Below, piece after piece: positions 25,550 to 33,977 of a stretch of DNA of 64,000 nucleotides. Location: the NCBI RefSeq assembly GCF_003443535.1, contig NZ_CP031946.1:806001-870000 (forward strand). Direction: 5' to 3'. This stretch comes from Ruegeria sp. AD91A. Its GTDB lineage: Bacteria > Pseudomonadota > Alphaproteobacteria > Rhodobacterales > Rhodobacteraceae. Both the position numbers and the translations under genes were made by a program. Below the pieces are notes generated by a model. It was given only the letters and a program-made list of their open reading frames with translations. It was not told the origin of the DNA and ran no database searches. The first letter of the stretch is position 1. The number at the start of each line of letters is the position of its first letter.

Positions 25550-26716
25550 ATGAGTGCAGTATCCAAATCAGCTATGCGTCGCTGCGCGACCGGAGTGGCC
25601 GCTCTGGCCTTTCTGGCCGGGTGTGAGGGGCCACTGGATTATGACCTGCGCGGGCAGATCGGCGGGTTTTCGACCACTGATGCAGTGCAGTCGGCAACAA
25701 CGTCCCGCCCGTCCCCCGATAGCCGGGGAGTGATAACCTATCCGAACTACCAGGTTGTCGTGGCCCGACGGGGCGACACGGTGCGCGATGTGGCCGCGCG
25801 CGTTGGCCTGCCCGAGGGTGAGCTGTCGCGTTTCAATGGCCTTCAGACAACCGACACCCTGCGAGAGGGCGAAGTTCTGGCCCTGCCACGTTCAGTGGGC
25901 GCGGGCAGTGGCGTGGACATCGCGTCGGTTGCCGGGGCGGCAATTGATCAGGCCCCTGAAACAGGGGGCGTCCGGACAACAACGCTGGAACCTGCCAAAC
26001 CAGCCCCGGCGCCGGTCGCAAGCGGGCCGGAACCTGTCCGCCATAAGGTCAAGCGCGGCGAAACGGCGTACACGATCTCGCGCCTCTATCAGGTGCCGGT
26101 CGAATCGCTGGCGGAATGGAACGGTCTTGGGTCCGACTTCACCGTACGTGAAGGTCAGTTTCTGTTGATCCCGGTCAAAAACCAGCCCGCCCCACGTCAA
26201 AGCGCCGCTGCGGCGGCGCCTGTTGCGGCCACCGAGGTAACGGAACCGGGGCAGGGATCGCCGACGCCAACGCCTCCAAGTGCCACGCAACCCTTGCCCG
26301 ATGAAAGGGTTGAACCGCTCGCCGAAGCCCCTGATGTGACTGCCGAAGCCCCTACAAACACGCGGTCTACCGCCTTGTCCCTGCCGGTCAGCGGCACCAT
26401 CATCCGTGGATATAAAAAGGGCAAGAACGAAGGTATCGACATCGCCGCGGCCCCTGGCACAGCAGTCACCGCGGCTGAGGCCGGAACCGTTGCGGCGATT
26501 ACGGCGGACGCGGATCAGGTGCCGATCATCGTGGTTAAACACAATAACGATCTGCTGACGGTCTATGCCAACGTTGATGATATCACCGTCAAGAAAGGTG
26601 ATCGGATACGCCGTGGGCAAAAGCTGGCGCAGTTGCGGGGCGGAGACGATGCCTATGTGCATTTCGAAGTGCGCAAAGGTTTTGAATCCGTTGATCCGGA
26701 TCCCTACCTGAAGTGA
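25550..26716 (+). CDS. NlpD-like lipoprotein: two LysM domains and a degenerate M23 (LytM) domain
   Basis: 388 aa. A lipoprotein signal ends at LAFLAGC (lipobox Cys near residue 25). LysM 1 is at about 66-110 (YQVVVARRGDTVRDVAARVG) and LysM 2 at about 163-207 (HKVKRGETAYTISRLYQVP). A Pro/Ala linker leads to a C-terminal LytM domain (GIDIAAAPGTAVTAAEAGTV, VHFEVRKG). The Zn-binding His before GIDIAA is absent (NEGID) and the first His of the HxH motif is a Tyr (YVHFE). It is therefore probably a non-catalytic amidase activator in the periplasm, like NlpD/DipM. Confidence 0.9.
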   Translation: MSAVSKSAMRRCATGVAALAFLAGCEGPLDYDLRGQIGGFSTTDAVQSATTSRPSPDSRGVITYPNYQVVVARRGDTVRDVAARVGLPEGELSRFNGLQTTDTLREGEVLALPRSVGAGSGVDIASVAGAAIDQAPETGGVRTTTLEPAKPAPAPVASGPEPVRHKVKRGETAYTISRLYQVPVESLAEWNGLGSDFTVREGQFLLIPVKNQPAPRQSAAAAAPVAATEVTEPGQGSPTPTPPSATQPLPDERVEPLAEAPDVTAEAPTNTRSTALSLPVSGTIIRGYKKGKNEGIDIAAAPGTAVTAAEAGTVAAITADADQVPIIVVKHNNDLLTVYANVDDITVKKGDRIRRGQKLAQLRGGDDAYVHFEVRKGFESVDPDPYLK

Positions 26717-26778
26717 GGATACATGGCCCGTTTTGGGCTGTGCACTCTGTCCGGGACAATCCTGAACACGGCTGCCTG

Positions 26779-27450
26779 TCAGGCGTGGGGGTCGTAGTCG
26801 CTCAGGCGTTTTCCAGGTTCGTCTGCGAAGATCTCTGGCAGCGGCGAGACGGATTCGATCAGGTCGATACGGAAGACGCGGAAACCGTTTCGCAATTCGC
26901 ACCAAGAAGTCAGGGTCCAGACGCGGCCCCAGTATTCCATGTGTAAAGGACGGATGGTGCGCTCGGTCAAAACACCGTCAATGCGGCGGTAGGACAGTTG
27001 AAGCTTCTGGCGCGATTTGATGGCCGCGCGGATCGGTGCCATATGCGCAAGCCCACGGGCTGCATCGGCGAAAGGATAGACCGCGAATTTCCAGGTATCG
27101 GCCTCGGCCACAACCTGTGTGGGCAGAACGGCATCGATCTTGTCGGCCAGAGAGTTCGCAGCGGCTTTCAGCTCTGGATCCGCGGCCTCGGCAACGATGG
27201 CCATACCGAGGTTCAGTGCCTCAAGCTCGGCCGGGGTCAGATTCAGCGGCGGCAGGGTGATCTGCTCGCGCACCATGTAACCCACGCCGCGCTCACCTTC
27301 GACCGGGACGCCCGAAGCGACCAGAGTATCCATGTCGCGATAGATGGTGCGGACCGACACTTCCAGCCGGTCCGCGATGTCCTGCGCGCGGTGCAGTTTG
27401 CCATCGCGCAGGATCTGGATGATATCGAACAGGCGGTCAGTTCGGCGCAT
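26779..27450 (-). CDS. YafY-type HTH/WYL-domain regulator
   Basis: 223 aa. N-terminal winged helix (RTDRLFDIIQILRDGKLHRA, LEVSVRTIYRDMDTLVASGV), then the ligand-sensing WYL-type domain (AIKSRQKLQLSYRRIDG, RTIRPLHMEYWGRVWTLTSW). It lies 21 nt downstream of the ABM gene on the same strand. The palindrome at 27822-27851 upstream of that pair is its likely operator. Confidence 0.9.
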   Translation of the reverse strand: MRRTDRLFDIIQILRDGKLHRAQDIADRLEVSVRTIYRDMDTLVASGVPVEGERGVGYMVREQITLPPLNLTPAELEALNLGMAIVAEAADPELKAAANSLADKIDAVLPTQVVAEADTWKFAVYPFADAARGLAHMAPIRAAIKSRQKLQLSYRRIDGVLTERTIRPLHMEYWGRVWTLTSWCELRNGFRVFRIDLIESVSPLPEIFADEPGKRLSDYDPHA

Positions 27451-27471
27451 GACACGCCGTCCGGACCACCT

Positions 27472-27777
27472 TTAAACGGTCATGTTCCATAGCACATTTT
27501 CATGGCGCATCTTTTCGCTGCCGGGTTTGATGGCGGCCATCAGGGCGGACGCAAACTCCTGCTGGGGAAACTTGGCCGCGGCATCCTGCGCAGCATTCAT
27601 GTTCTGCCAGACCACACAATCCGTCCACCCCCCGTCATCGCCCTTGCTAAGGTTGCGATGAACAAAGCCGGGAGCGGCGCGAACAAACGCTTCGGTGGCC
27701 TGGCTGAGCTTTATGAACTCTTCGGTCGTTGTGCCTTCGGCCAGGGTGAAAGTGACAAATTCTGCAACTTGGGTCAT
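27472..27777 (-). CDS. ABM-domain-like (dimeric ferredoxin fold) protein
   Basis: 101 aa. Pattern of an antibiotic-biosynthesis-monooxygenase-like dimer: VAEFVTFTLAEGTTTEEFIK, APGFVHRNLSKGDDGGWTDC, VVWQNMNAAQDAA. The family contains oxygenases and stress-induced proteins of unknown reaction. It is the first gene of a two-gene operon with the WYL regulator and is probably the regulated product. Confidence 0.82.
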   Translation of the reverse strand: MTQVAEFVTFTLAEGTTTEEFIKLSQATEAFVRAAPGFVHRNLSKGDDGGWTDCVVWQNMNAAQDAAAKFPQQEFASALMAAIKPGSEKMRHENVLWNMTV

Positions 27778-27821
27778 GTGAGTCTCCGTTGACCAGGTTT
27801 CGATACCATCGTTCTAGCCAC

Positions 27822-27851
27822 TTCCAACTGACATAAACCTGTCAGTTGGAA
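27822..27851. promoter_or_regulatory. perfect 12-bp-arm palindrome upstream of the ABM/WYL operon
   Basis: TTCCAACTGACA (27822-27833), spacer TAAACC, TGTCAGTTGGAA (27840-27851): a perfect inverted repeat 45-74 bp upstream of the ABM start. On the minus strand its inner edge supplies a possible -35 (TTGGAA), with TATCGA about 16 bp downstream, so binding would block transcription. It is also 147 bp upstream of tatA. Confidence 0.75.
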
Positions 27852-27997
27852 AATGCGAGCCCATAGTTTTTTGCAGATCGCTTCAATTTTCGTGCTCAAT
27901 TTTCGCCTAATCCCTTTTGAGGCAGGGCATACGGGCGTAAACACGGTCCCAGTTCATATTCCCGGCGCACATGCGTCGATGAAAAAGGAGAAGAGAC

Positions 27998-28213
27998 ATG
28001 CTCAACAATATTGGCCTTCCCGGTCTTCTGCTGATCGCCGTTGTGGTTCTGGTTCTGTTTGGCCGTGGCAAGATCAGCTCGCTGATGGGCGAAGTCGGCA
28101 AAGGCATCACTGCGTTCAAGAAGGGCGTCAAAGACGGTTCGGAAGAACTGGAACAGGACGCGTCGGAACTGGCCAAGGATGTCACACCCGAGACCGAGAA
28201 AGACAAGGTGTAA
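27998..28213 (+). CDS. tatA: twin-arginine translocase subunit TatA
   Basis: 71 aa: short N-terminal membrane helix ([17 protein letters not shown]), the FGRGKIS hinge, an amphipathic helix ([16 protein letters not shown]) and a charged acidic/Lys tail. It forms the size-variable Tat pore for folded proteins. It starts after AAGGAGAAG and is followed 6 nt later by tatB. Confidence 0.97.
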   Translation: MLNNIGLPGLLLIAVVVLVLFGRGKISSLMGEVGKGITAFKKGVKDGSEELEQDASELAKDVTPETEKDKV

Positions 28214-28219
28214 CCACAG

Positions 28220-28678
28220 ATGTTTGATCTGGGCTGGACCGAGCTTCTGGTCATCGGCATTGTCGCCCTGATCGTTGTCGGGCCGAAGGACCTGCCGGTG
28301 TTGTTTCGCAATGTGGGGCGTTTTGTCGGCAAGGCCCGTGGCATGGCGCGCGAATTCAGCAGCGCCATGAACGAGGCTGCCGATCAGGCCGGAGTGAACG
28401 AGATCAAGAAAGGTCTCAACGCTGCCGCGAACCCTGTGGGCTCGGCCATGGACGGCGTAAAGCAAGCCGCGCAGGATATGGCGAAAAGCATCGATCCCAC
28501 TAAGTTCGATCCTGACAGCGAAACCGGTAAACTGGCAGCAGAGCGGGCCGAGCAGGCCAAGAAAATTCAGGCCTCAACTGCCCGCGCCGCCGCCGAGCGC
28601 AAAGCCAAGGAAGCTGCCGAGGCACTGGCCAAGGCCGAAGAAGCCGAAGCGGCGCTGAAGACTGAAGGCGAAACATGA
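28220..28678 (+). CDS. tatB: twin-arginine translocase subunit TatB
   Basis: 152 aa: [26 protein letters not shown] (helix and conserved Glu/Gly-Pro), an amphipathic region, then a long Ala/Glu/Lys coiled tail typical of alphaproteobacterial TatB. It recognises substrate with TatC. It overlaps tatC by 4 nt. Confidence 0.96.
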   Translation: MFDLGWTELLVIGIVALIVVGPKDLPVLFRNVGRFVGKARGMAREFSSAMNEAADQAGVNEIKKGLNAAANPVGSAMDGVKQAAQDMAKSIDPTKFDPDSETGKLAAERAEQAKKIQASTARAAAERKAKEAAEALAKAEEAEAALKTEGET

Positions 28679-29556
28679 CCAAGACCGACGAGATCGAAGA
28701 TACCTCGGCCCCATTGATCGAGCATCTGGCCGAGCTGCGTACGCGGTTGATCCACTGCGTCGTGGCCTTTCTGGTCGGGATGATCATCTGCTTTACAGTG
28801 GCCACGCCGCTCTTCAACTTTCTGACCAATCCCCTATGTGAGGTTCTGAACGAGCGTGGACAGGATTGCGGCCTGATTTTCATATCGCCGCAGGAAGGGT
28901 TCTTTGTCGCGATCAAGGTCTCGCTGCTCGGCGGGTTCATTCTGGCCTTTCCCTATATCGGGATGCAGATGTGGCGCTTTGTGGCTCCGGGCCTCTACAA
29001 GTCGGAAAAGAACGCGTTTCTGCCTTTCATGCTGGCCTCGCCCTTCATGTTCCTTCTGGGCGCAAGCTTTGCTTTCTACGTTGTGACGCCGTTGGCCTAT
29101 GACTTCTTCCTTGGGTTCCAGCAGTTCGGGGCTGAAGGTGAAGCCGTGGCCGATGGAGTAACTACAGCGCCGCTAAGCGTGGTGTTTCAGGGCTCGGCGC
29201 AGGAATACCTGAACCTGACGATCAAGTTCATCGTGGCCTTTGGGCTGTGCTTCCAATTGCCGGTTCTTCTAACCCTAATGGGCAAGGCAGGACTGGTGAG
29301 CGCCGAGGGTCTGGGTGCAATGCGGAAATACGCGGTTGTTGGCATTCTGGTGCTGGCGGCGATCGTGACACCCCCTGACGTGATCACCCAGATCATTCTC
29401 TTTGTTGTGGTCTACGGCCTCTACGAGATATCGATCTTCCTGGTGGCTAGGGTCGAAAGGAAACGGGAAGAGCAATTGCGCGCTGAAGGTTACTACGATG
29501 ATGAAGAAGCCGAAGCAGACGAAGACCTGATGCGGGAATTCGAAGACGACAAGTAA
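28675..29556 (+). CDS. tatC: twin-arginine translocase subunit TatC
   Basis: 293 aa with six predicted helices. The signature [15 protein letters not shown] is at the N-terminus, followed by [19 protein letters not shown], and the [17 protein letters not shown] stretch of helix 5. It is the receptor for twin-arginine signals. The acidic C-terminal tail ([17 protein letters not shown]) is long. A strong terminator follows at 29577. Confidence 0.97.
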   Translation: MTKTDEIEDTSAPLIEHLAELRTRLIHCVVAFLVGMIICFTVATPLFNFLTNPLCEVLNERGQDCGLIFISPQEGFFVAIKVSLLGGFILAFPYIGMQMWRFVAPGLYKSEKNAFLPFMLASPFMFLLGASFAFYVVTPLAYDFFLGFQQFGAEGEAVADGVTTAPLSVVFQGSAQEYLNLTIKFIVAFGLCFQLPVLLTLMGKAGLVSAEGLGAMRKYAVVGILVLAAIVTPPDVITQIILFVVVYGLYEISIFLVARVERKREEQLRAEGYYDDEEAEADEDLMREFEDDK

Positions 29557-29576
29557 TCTGCTGACACAGCAACTGA

Positions 29577-29603
29577 GGCGCGCCCCGACGGGCGCGCCTT
29601 TTT
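29577..29603 (+). terminator. Rho-independent terminator of tatABC
   Basis: GGCGCGCCC (29577-29585), loop CGAC, GGGCGCGCC (29590-29598), then TTTTT: a perfect 9-bp GC stem with a T-run 21 nt after the tatC stop. Confidence 0.92.
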
Positions 29604-29671
29604 CGTTCGCTGGCCTTGTTGCGCCAATCAGAACATGCTTTGAACCGATCCAGACCTGACCGGAGGAGCCG

Positions 29672-30514
29672 ATGGACGACCAAGCCCTGAACCGTATTGC
29701 TGCCGCGTTGGAGCGCATGGCGCCGGCGCCTTTGGCCACACCGGATTTCAACGCAGCCCCGGCCTTTGTCTGGCATGTGGAACCGGAACGGCTGGAACCG
29801 GTTGAACAGGTCAATCGCGTCGATCTGGATCTGTTGGTCGGCATCAATCGGTCGCGTGACACGTTGCTTGATAATACGCGCCGGTTCGCGGCTGGTTACA
29901 AGGCAAACAATGCGTTGCTATGGGGGGCGCGGGGGATGGGCAAATCCAGCCTCGTGAAAGCCGTTCACGGCGCGCTGAGCGCGGACCACCCCGAACTGAA
30001 ACTAGTGGAACTTCAGCGCGAAGACATGGGTTCGGTCGCCCGCCTGCTGAACCACCTGCGCACGGCACCTTATCGGTTCACCCTGTTTTGCGACGACCTC
30101 TCGTTCAGTCACGATGACCAGCATTACAAATCGCTCAAGGCCGTTCTGGATGGCGGCATAGAAGGTCGCCCGGAAAACGTAGTATTCTACGCGACCTCGA
30201 ACCGCCGCCACCTGATGCCGAGGGACATGATTGAAAACGAACGTTCCAGCGCCATCAACCCGTCAGAGGCGGTCGAGGAAAAGGTATCATTGTCCGACCG
30301 CTTCGGATTGTGGCTGGGATTCCATCCCTGCGATCAGGACGAATATCTTGCCATGATCGACCGCTATTGCGCGGCCTATGGCGTTTCGGTCGATGCCGAA
30401 ACCCTGCGCGCCGAGGCAATTGAATGGCAGGCCACTCGCGGATCGCGTTCGGGTCGTGTCGCGTGGCAGTTCTTCGTCGATCTCGCCGGGCGCAACGGCG
30501 TTCATATCGCCTGA
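29672..30514 (+). CDS. DUF815-family ATP-binding protein
   Basis: 280 aa AAA-type ATPase: Walker A LLWGARGMGKSSLVKA, Walker B FTLFCDDLSF, and the family block NVVFYATSNRRHLMPRDM followed by EKVSLSDRFGLWLGF. Function is unestablished. It has its own start region after the tat terminator. Confidence 0.92.
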   Translation: MDDQALNRIAAALERMAPAPLATPDFNAAPAFVWHVEPERLEPVEQVNRVDLDLLVGINRSRDTLLDNTRRFAAGYKANNALLWGARGMGKSSLVKAVHGALSADHPELKLVELQREDMGSVARLLNHLRTAPYRFTLFCDDLSFSHDDQHYKSLKAVLDGGIEGRPENVVFYATSNRRHLMPRDMIENERSSAINPSEAVEEKVSLSDRFGLWLGFHPCDQDEYLAMIDRYCAAYGVSVDAETLRAEAIEWQATRGSRSGRVAWQFFVDLAGRNGVHIA

Positions 30515-30520
30515 TCCCAT

Positions 30521-30544
30521 CTTCATCTGGCTAAAAATATCCCC
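30521..30544 (-). repeat. dispersed intergenic motif, copy 2
   Basis: Read on the minus strand this is GGGGATATTTTTAGCC followed by AGATGAAG, a near copy of the element at 6378-6400. It lies between the convergent DUF815 and SDR genes, so both copies occupy gene-end gaps. Confidence 0.55.
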
Positions 30545-30574
30545 GCCGAAGGCATGGCTCGTCAGGGCCATTTC

Positions 30575-31219
30575 CTAAAGCAGCGCCAGAATCCGGGCGG
30601 CCTCATCAGCCGTGCTCGTCAACGCATCGCGGTCTTCACCCGGATGGAATCGTGCACGCACGGCGGTCGGCATCGGCGCTGGTTCCACAATCGAAACCGT
30701 CGGACCAGTGCGTTTGGTTTCGGCCTCCCAACTGCGGGCCAGAGCCATTTGCGCGGCTTTGGTGGCACCGTAGATGCCATAGAACTTCTCACCGGCTTTC
30801 GGGTCATTGAAAAACACCGCGTGGCCGTTTTCACCCAGCAGGGGCGTGACGTACGGAATCAGAACCGAAGTTGCGTTTGCGTTCGTGTTGACTGCCTTGG
30901 TCCATTCCTTGGGGTCGACGAAATGTACCGGTGTCAGCGCCGAGGTGTGAATGGCCGTGTGCAGCCACAGATCCACCTTGCCCCAACGGTCATGGATTCC
31001 GCGGCACAGGGTTGCCATCGCGTTCGGATCGGTGATGTCCATCGGTGCCAGCGTGGCCGAGCCACCCTTGGCTTTGATGCGATCGTCAAGTTCTTCCAGC
31101 CCGCCGGTGGTCCGGGCGACGGCGACGATGTGGTATTCGGGTGCCAGTGCTTCGGCCAGGGCAGCGCCCAGCCCGCGAGAGGCCCCGGTTATCAGGGCAA
31201 TTTTGGTCTTGTCGGTCAT
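30575..31219 (-). CDS. short-chain dehydrogenase/reductase
   Basis: 214 aa: ALITGASRGLGAALAEAL, MDITDP, a shortened NAG region (LHTAIHTSAL), and YGATKAA supplying Tyr-x3-Lys. The usual catalytic Ser region reads VFFNDPKAGEKFYGIYG, so Ser is not obvious. The short C-terminus lacks the usual final beta hairpin. The substrate is unknown. It lies 42 nt downstream of the PilP-like gene on the same strand. Confidence 0.87.
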   Translation of the reverse strand: MTDKTKIALITGASRGLGAALAEALAPEYHIVAVARTTGGLEELDDRIKAKGGSATLAPMDITDPNAMATLCRGIHDRWGKVDLWLHTAIHTSALTPVHFVDPKEWTKAVNTNANATSVLIPYVTPLLGENGHAVFFNDPKAGEKFYGIYGATKAAQMALARSWEAETKRTGPTVSIVEPAPMPTAVRARFHPGEDRDALTSTADEAARILALL

Positions 31220-31261
31220 GCCTGCGGTTTGAACCCCCGGGCGCGGGGCGTCAAGATGCGA

Positions 31262-31510
31262 TCAGCCTCCGGGAATGGCGATACGCTTGGTCTGGCCGCT
31301 TTGTCGCAGCATGATGCCATGCTCATCAATCGCGATCACTGTACCGGAAGCAACGCGGCTTCCGGGTTTGACCTCTTTTACACGGCCCGATGACAGGCGC
31401 ATCAGGGCGCGCATGTCTGCTTTCGGCCCGAATACTCCCAGAACCGAGACGGAATTCTTCTTCAGCGCACCTCGCTGCGTGGCCGCGCTTTTGACTGTGG
31501 CGTTTGACAT
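31262..31510 (-). CDS. 82-aa protein resembling the PilP/GspC homology-region domain
   Basis: The core VLGVFGPKADMRALMRLSSG-RVKEVKPGSRVASGTVIAID-EHGIML...KRIAIPG has the beta-sandwich pattern (GV.G..A.R.SG.V..V..G....G.V..I) of the periplasmic HR domain found in PilP and GspC. There is no signal peptide or membrane helix, and no pilus genes lie near. It could be a stand-alone domain used in another context. Confident as a gene, tentative as to family. Confidence 0.65.
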   Translation of the reverse strand: MSNATVKSAATQRGALKKNSVSVLGVFGPKADMRALMRLSSGRVKEVKPGSRVASGTVIAIDEHGIMLRQSGQTKRIAIPGG

Positions 31511-31809
31511 GATCCGTGGTCCGGGACATGGCCCGGAACCCCTTGTTGAGTGAGTGGTCGCCGCCGGATAACAAAACGCTCAGGTGAACAAAAGCGCTGC
31601 GCGGACAGGTGTCATCACGATTTGGTGCCCTTGAAAAAAGCCCTTGTGATTGCGCGGAATTCGCCGATTGGTTGTGGCAAATTTCCACTCATCCACGACA
31701 CAAGACCGCAATCAGGCTGCCCGGCAGCCTTCGTCGGGCCAGAATGACCCACCGTTTTGATTCGCCGTTCAGAATGGGAAACCGATTGCATCAGTTCCGT
31801 ATCGTCCGC
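31511..31809. other. 299-bp gap between the PilP-like gene and the purF stop
   Basis: No convincing ORF. It contains a hairpin TCCGGG-ACATGG-CCCGGA close to the PilP-like start (about 31521-31538) and moderate AT content around 31620-31690. It presumably carries the promoter of the PilP-like/SDR pair and the purF 3' region. I see no T-run terminator. Confidence 0.5.
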
Positions 31810-33333
31810 TCAGCCCGAGGCCAGTTTTGCCGCATTCCAGGACCCGCCCGGGACCTGCATGTCAGCGCGTTTCTGGCTGACACGGCTGCTGTTTTCCAGA
31901 TTGTCCAGATAACCTTCGCTGACGCTGCCTGTGATGTAGTTGCCATCAAAGCAGGAACAGTCGAAGGCTTCGATCTCGGGATTGCCTTCCTTGGCGGCCC
32001 AGATCAGGTCATCCAGATGCTGATAGAACAGTGCGTCCGCGCCCAGTTCTTCGCGGATCTCTTCGATCTCTTTGCCGTTTGCAATCAGCTCGGTCTTGGT
32101 TGGCATGTCTATGCCGTAGACATTGGGGTACTTCACCGGCGGCGAGGCGCTGGCGACATAGACTTTCTTGGCCCCGGCGTCGCGGCACATTTGCACAATC
32201 TTCTTGATGGTGTTGCCACGCACGATGGAATCGTCGATCAGCAAGACACTGTGGCCGTCGAATTCCAACGGGACGGCATTCAGTTTGCGGCGGACGGATT
32301 TCTGCCGCTCGGCCTGACCGGGCATGATGAAAGTGCGCCCCACATAGCGGTTTTTGACCAGGCCTTCGCGGTAAGGGATACCGGTGATCTTCGCGGCTTC
32401 CAGAGCCACAGGGCGGGCACTGTCAGGCACCGGGATGATCCGGTCGATTTCCAGGCCCGAGTCCTGAATCTGTTTGGCCAGCGTCTGACCCATGCGCATC
32501 TGAGTTTTGTAAACCGAAACACCGTCCAGCAAAGAGTCCGGGCGGGCCAGGTAGACATACTCGAATATGCAGGGCGTCAGCTTGCCTTCGACCGCCTGAA
32601 ACTCGTGCATGTTGCCGTCCAGATCGATCAGAATTGCCTCACCCGGGCGAAGATCACGAAGTTTTTCAAAGCCGTTGATGCCAAAGGCCACGTCTTCCGA
32701 GGCAAAGGCATAATCATCGCCGTCTCCGTCCACTTCGCGTTTGGCGACTGACAGCGGGCGAATGCCAAACGGATCGCGGAAAGCCAGCATGCCGACACCG
32801 GCGACCAGACAGATCACGGAATAGGCGCCCTGAACGCGTTCCATCGTCATCTTCACACCGGCAAAGAGGTTGCGGATGGGCTCGCGATTGCCATTCACCT
32901 TGATCGCGTCGGCCACTTTGTCGGCCAGCACGTTCAGCAGGATTTCAGAGTCTGACGTGGTGCGCAGGTGGCGGCTATATTTGCCAGTGACCTTCTCGCG
33001 CTGTTCAGCAGTGTTGGTGATGTTGCCGTTGTGAACCAGATAGATTCCGTAGGGGGCGTTTACAAAAAAGGGCTGCGCCTCGGCCGCGCTGAGAGATCCC
33101 GCCGTCGGATAGCGCACATGCCCCATGCCTACATGGCCCAAAAGGGTTTCCGCATCCTGGGCATTGAACACGTCCTTGACCAGGCCGTTCGCCTTCTTTT
33201 CGCGGAAGAACTCGCCGTTGTAGGTCACGATCCCTGAGGCATCCTGACCCCGGTGCTGCAGCATCAGCAACCCGTCATAGATTTCGGCAAACACATCATG
33301 TGTCCGACTTGCGATTCCCAAAATCCCACACAT
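31810..33333 (-). CDS. purF: amidophosphoribosyltransferase
   Basis: First step of de novo purine synthesis (PRPP + Gln -> phosphoribosylamine). 507 aa. Cys2 after the initiator Met (MCGILGIASR) is the Ntn glutaminase nucleophile, followed by LQHRGQDASGIV. The phosphoribosyltransferase half shows the PRPP loop VLLIDDSIVRGNT. No propeptide precedes Cys2. Confidence 0.98.
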   Translation of the reverse strand: MCGILGIASRTHDVFAEIYDGLLMLQHRGQDASGIVTYNGEFFREKKANGLVKDVFNAQDAETLLGHVGMGHVRYPTAGSLSAAEAQPFFVNAPYGIYLVHNGNITNTAEQREKVTGKYSRHLRTTSDSEILLNVLADKVADAIKVNGNREPIRNLFAGVKMTMERVQGAYSVICLVAGVGMLAFRDPFGIRPLSVAKREVDGDGDDYAFASEDVAFGINGFEKLRDLRPGEAILIDLDGNMHEFQAVEGKLTPCIFEYVYLARPDSLLDGVSVYKTQMRMGQTLAKQIQDSGLEIDRIIPVPDSARPVALEAAKITGIPYREGLVKNRYVGRTFIMPGQAERQKSVRRKLNAVPLEFDGHSVLLIDDSIVRGNTIKKIVQMCRDAGAKKVYVASASPPVKYPNVYGIDMPTKTELIANGKEIEEIREELGADALFYQHLDDLIWAAKEGNPEIEAFDCSCFDGNYITGSVSEGYLDNLENSSRVSQKRADMQVPGGSWNAAKLASG

Positions 33334-33703
33334 TTACGGGCTCCAACTTCTATGACGATATGATCTGAGGTTTGACCGCTGGTCGGCGCTGGATCCTCTG
33401 TAAGGTGCGTGCGGGCAATTTGGTAGCAGGCGAAAACGACGCCAATTGGGCGACCATTGTTACGACCAGCGCGCATTCGTACAGAAAGAACAAGATCGGT
33501 GGCTCCGATTCCGTGGCGGGTTGGCCTCCACATAATGCCTAATGGCGTGGCTGTCATCAAAGGATCACACTCACCTATTGCCGCAGGTCGGGATTTCAGG
33601 GATCGCGGCAGGGTCAGGAAGAAGATGACATGTGCAATCATATGTGCTGTCATGCCATTTAATATGTGCAAGTCAGGATGGGTGCAGCACGCAAAGGGCC
33701 GGA
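33334..33703. other. 370-bp divergent intergenic region upstream of purF
   Basis: It contains the purF promoter region (minus strand) and the leader of the small zinc-finger gene (plus strand). I see no credible ORF with a start signal, no strong palindrome and no tRNA-like fold. A purine-responsive element cannot be identified by eye. Confidence 0.5.
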
Positions 33704-33925
33704 ATGTGGCAACATAAACCTCAACAGAAAAAGCAGGAGCGGATCAAGCAACGGTGCCACAGGTGCCGGGGAATGGGTCGGGCGCCCTGTCAGATCTGTA
33801 ACGGCGCGGGCGAAGTTGTCAAAAGCCGGGATATTCTTGGCAAACCGATCTCCAGCCGGTGTGACGGGTGTTTCGGGCTGAAAACGATCCGCTGCACGGT
33901 CTGTGGCGGGGAAGGGTATATTTGA
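33704..33925 (+). CDS. small DnaJ-type zinc-finger protein
   Basis: 73 aa from ATG 33704 (AAGGGCC upstream). It is a basic N-terminus (HKPQQKKQERIKQR) followed by four Cys-x2-Cys-x-Gly-like repeats: CHRCRGMG, CQICNGAG, CDGCFGLK, CTVCGGEG. That is the DnaJ central zinc-binding pattern without J or C-terminal domains. It is a lone plus-strand gene between minus-strand purF and cvpA. It may bind RNA or unfolded protein; no partner is evident. Confidence 0.8.
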   Translation: MWQHKPQQKKQERIKQRCHRCRGMGRAPCQICNGAGEVVKSRDILGKPISSRCDGCFGLKTIRCTVCGGEGYI

Positions 33926-33930
33926 ATCGA

Positions 33931-33956
33931 GAAAGCCCGGACAGTGCCGGGCTTTC
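33931..33956. terminator. bidirectional terminator between the zinc-finger gene and cvpA
   Basis: GAAAGCCCGG (33931-33940), loop ACAGTG, CCGGGCTTTC (33947-33956): a perfect 10-bp stem between the convergent gene ends (5 nt and 21 nt away). It reads as a short T-run-ended terminator in both directions. Confidence 0.82.
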
Positions 33957-33977
33957 ATCATTCAATGCAACCTGAGA

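Noticed and set aside
33334..33703. Purine riboswitch or ncRNA upstream of purF
   Set aside because: No conserved purine-riboswitch core or strong hairpin pair is visible by eye.
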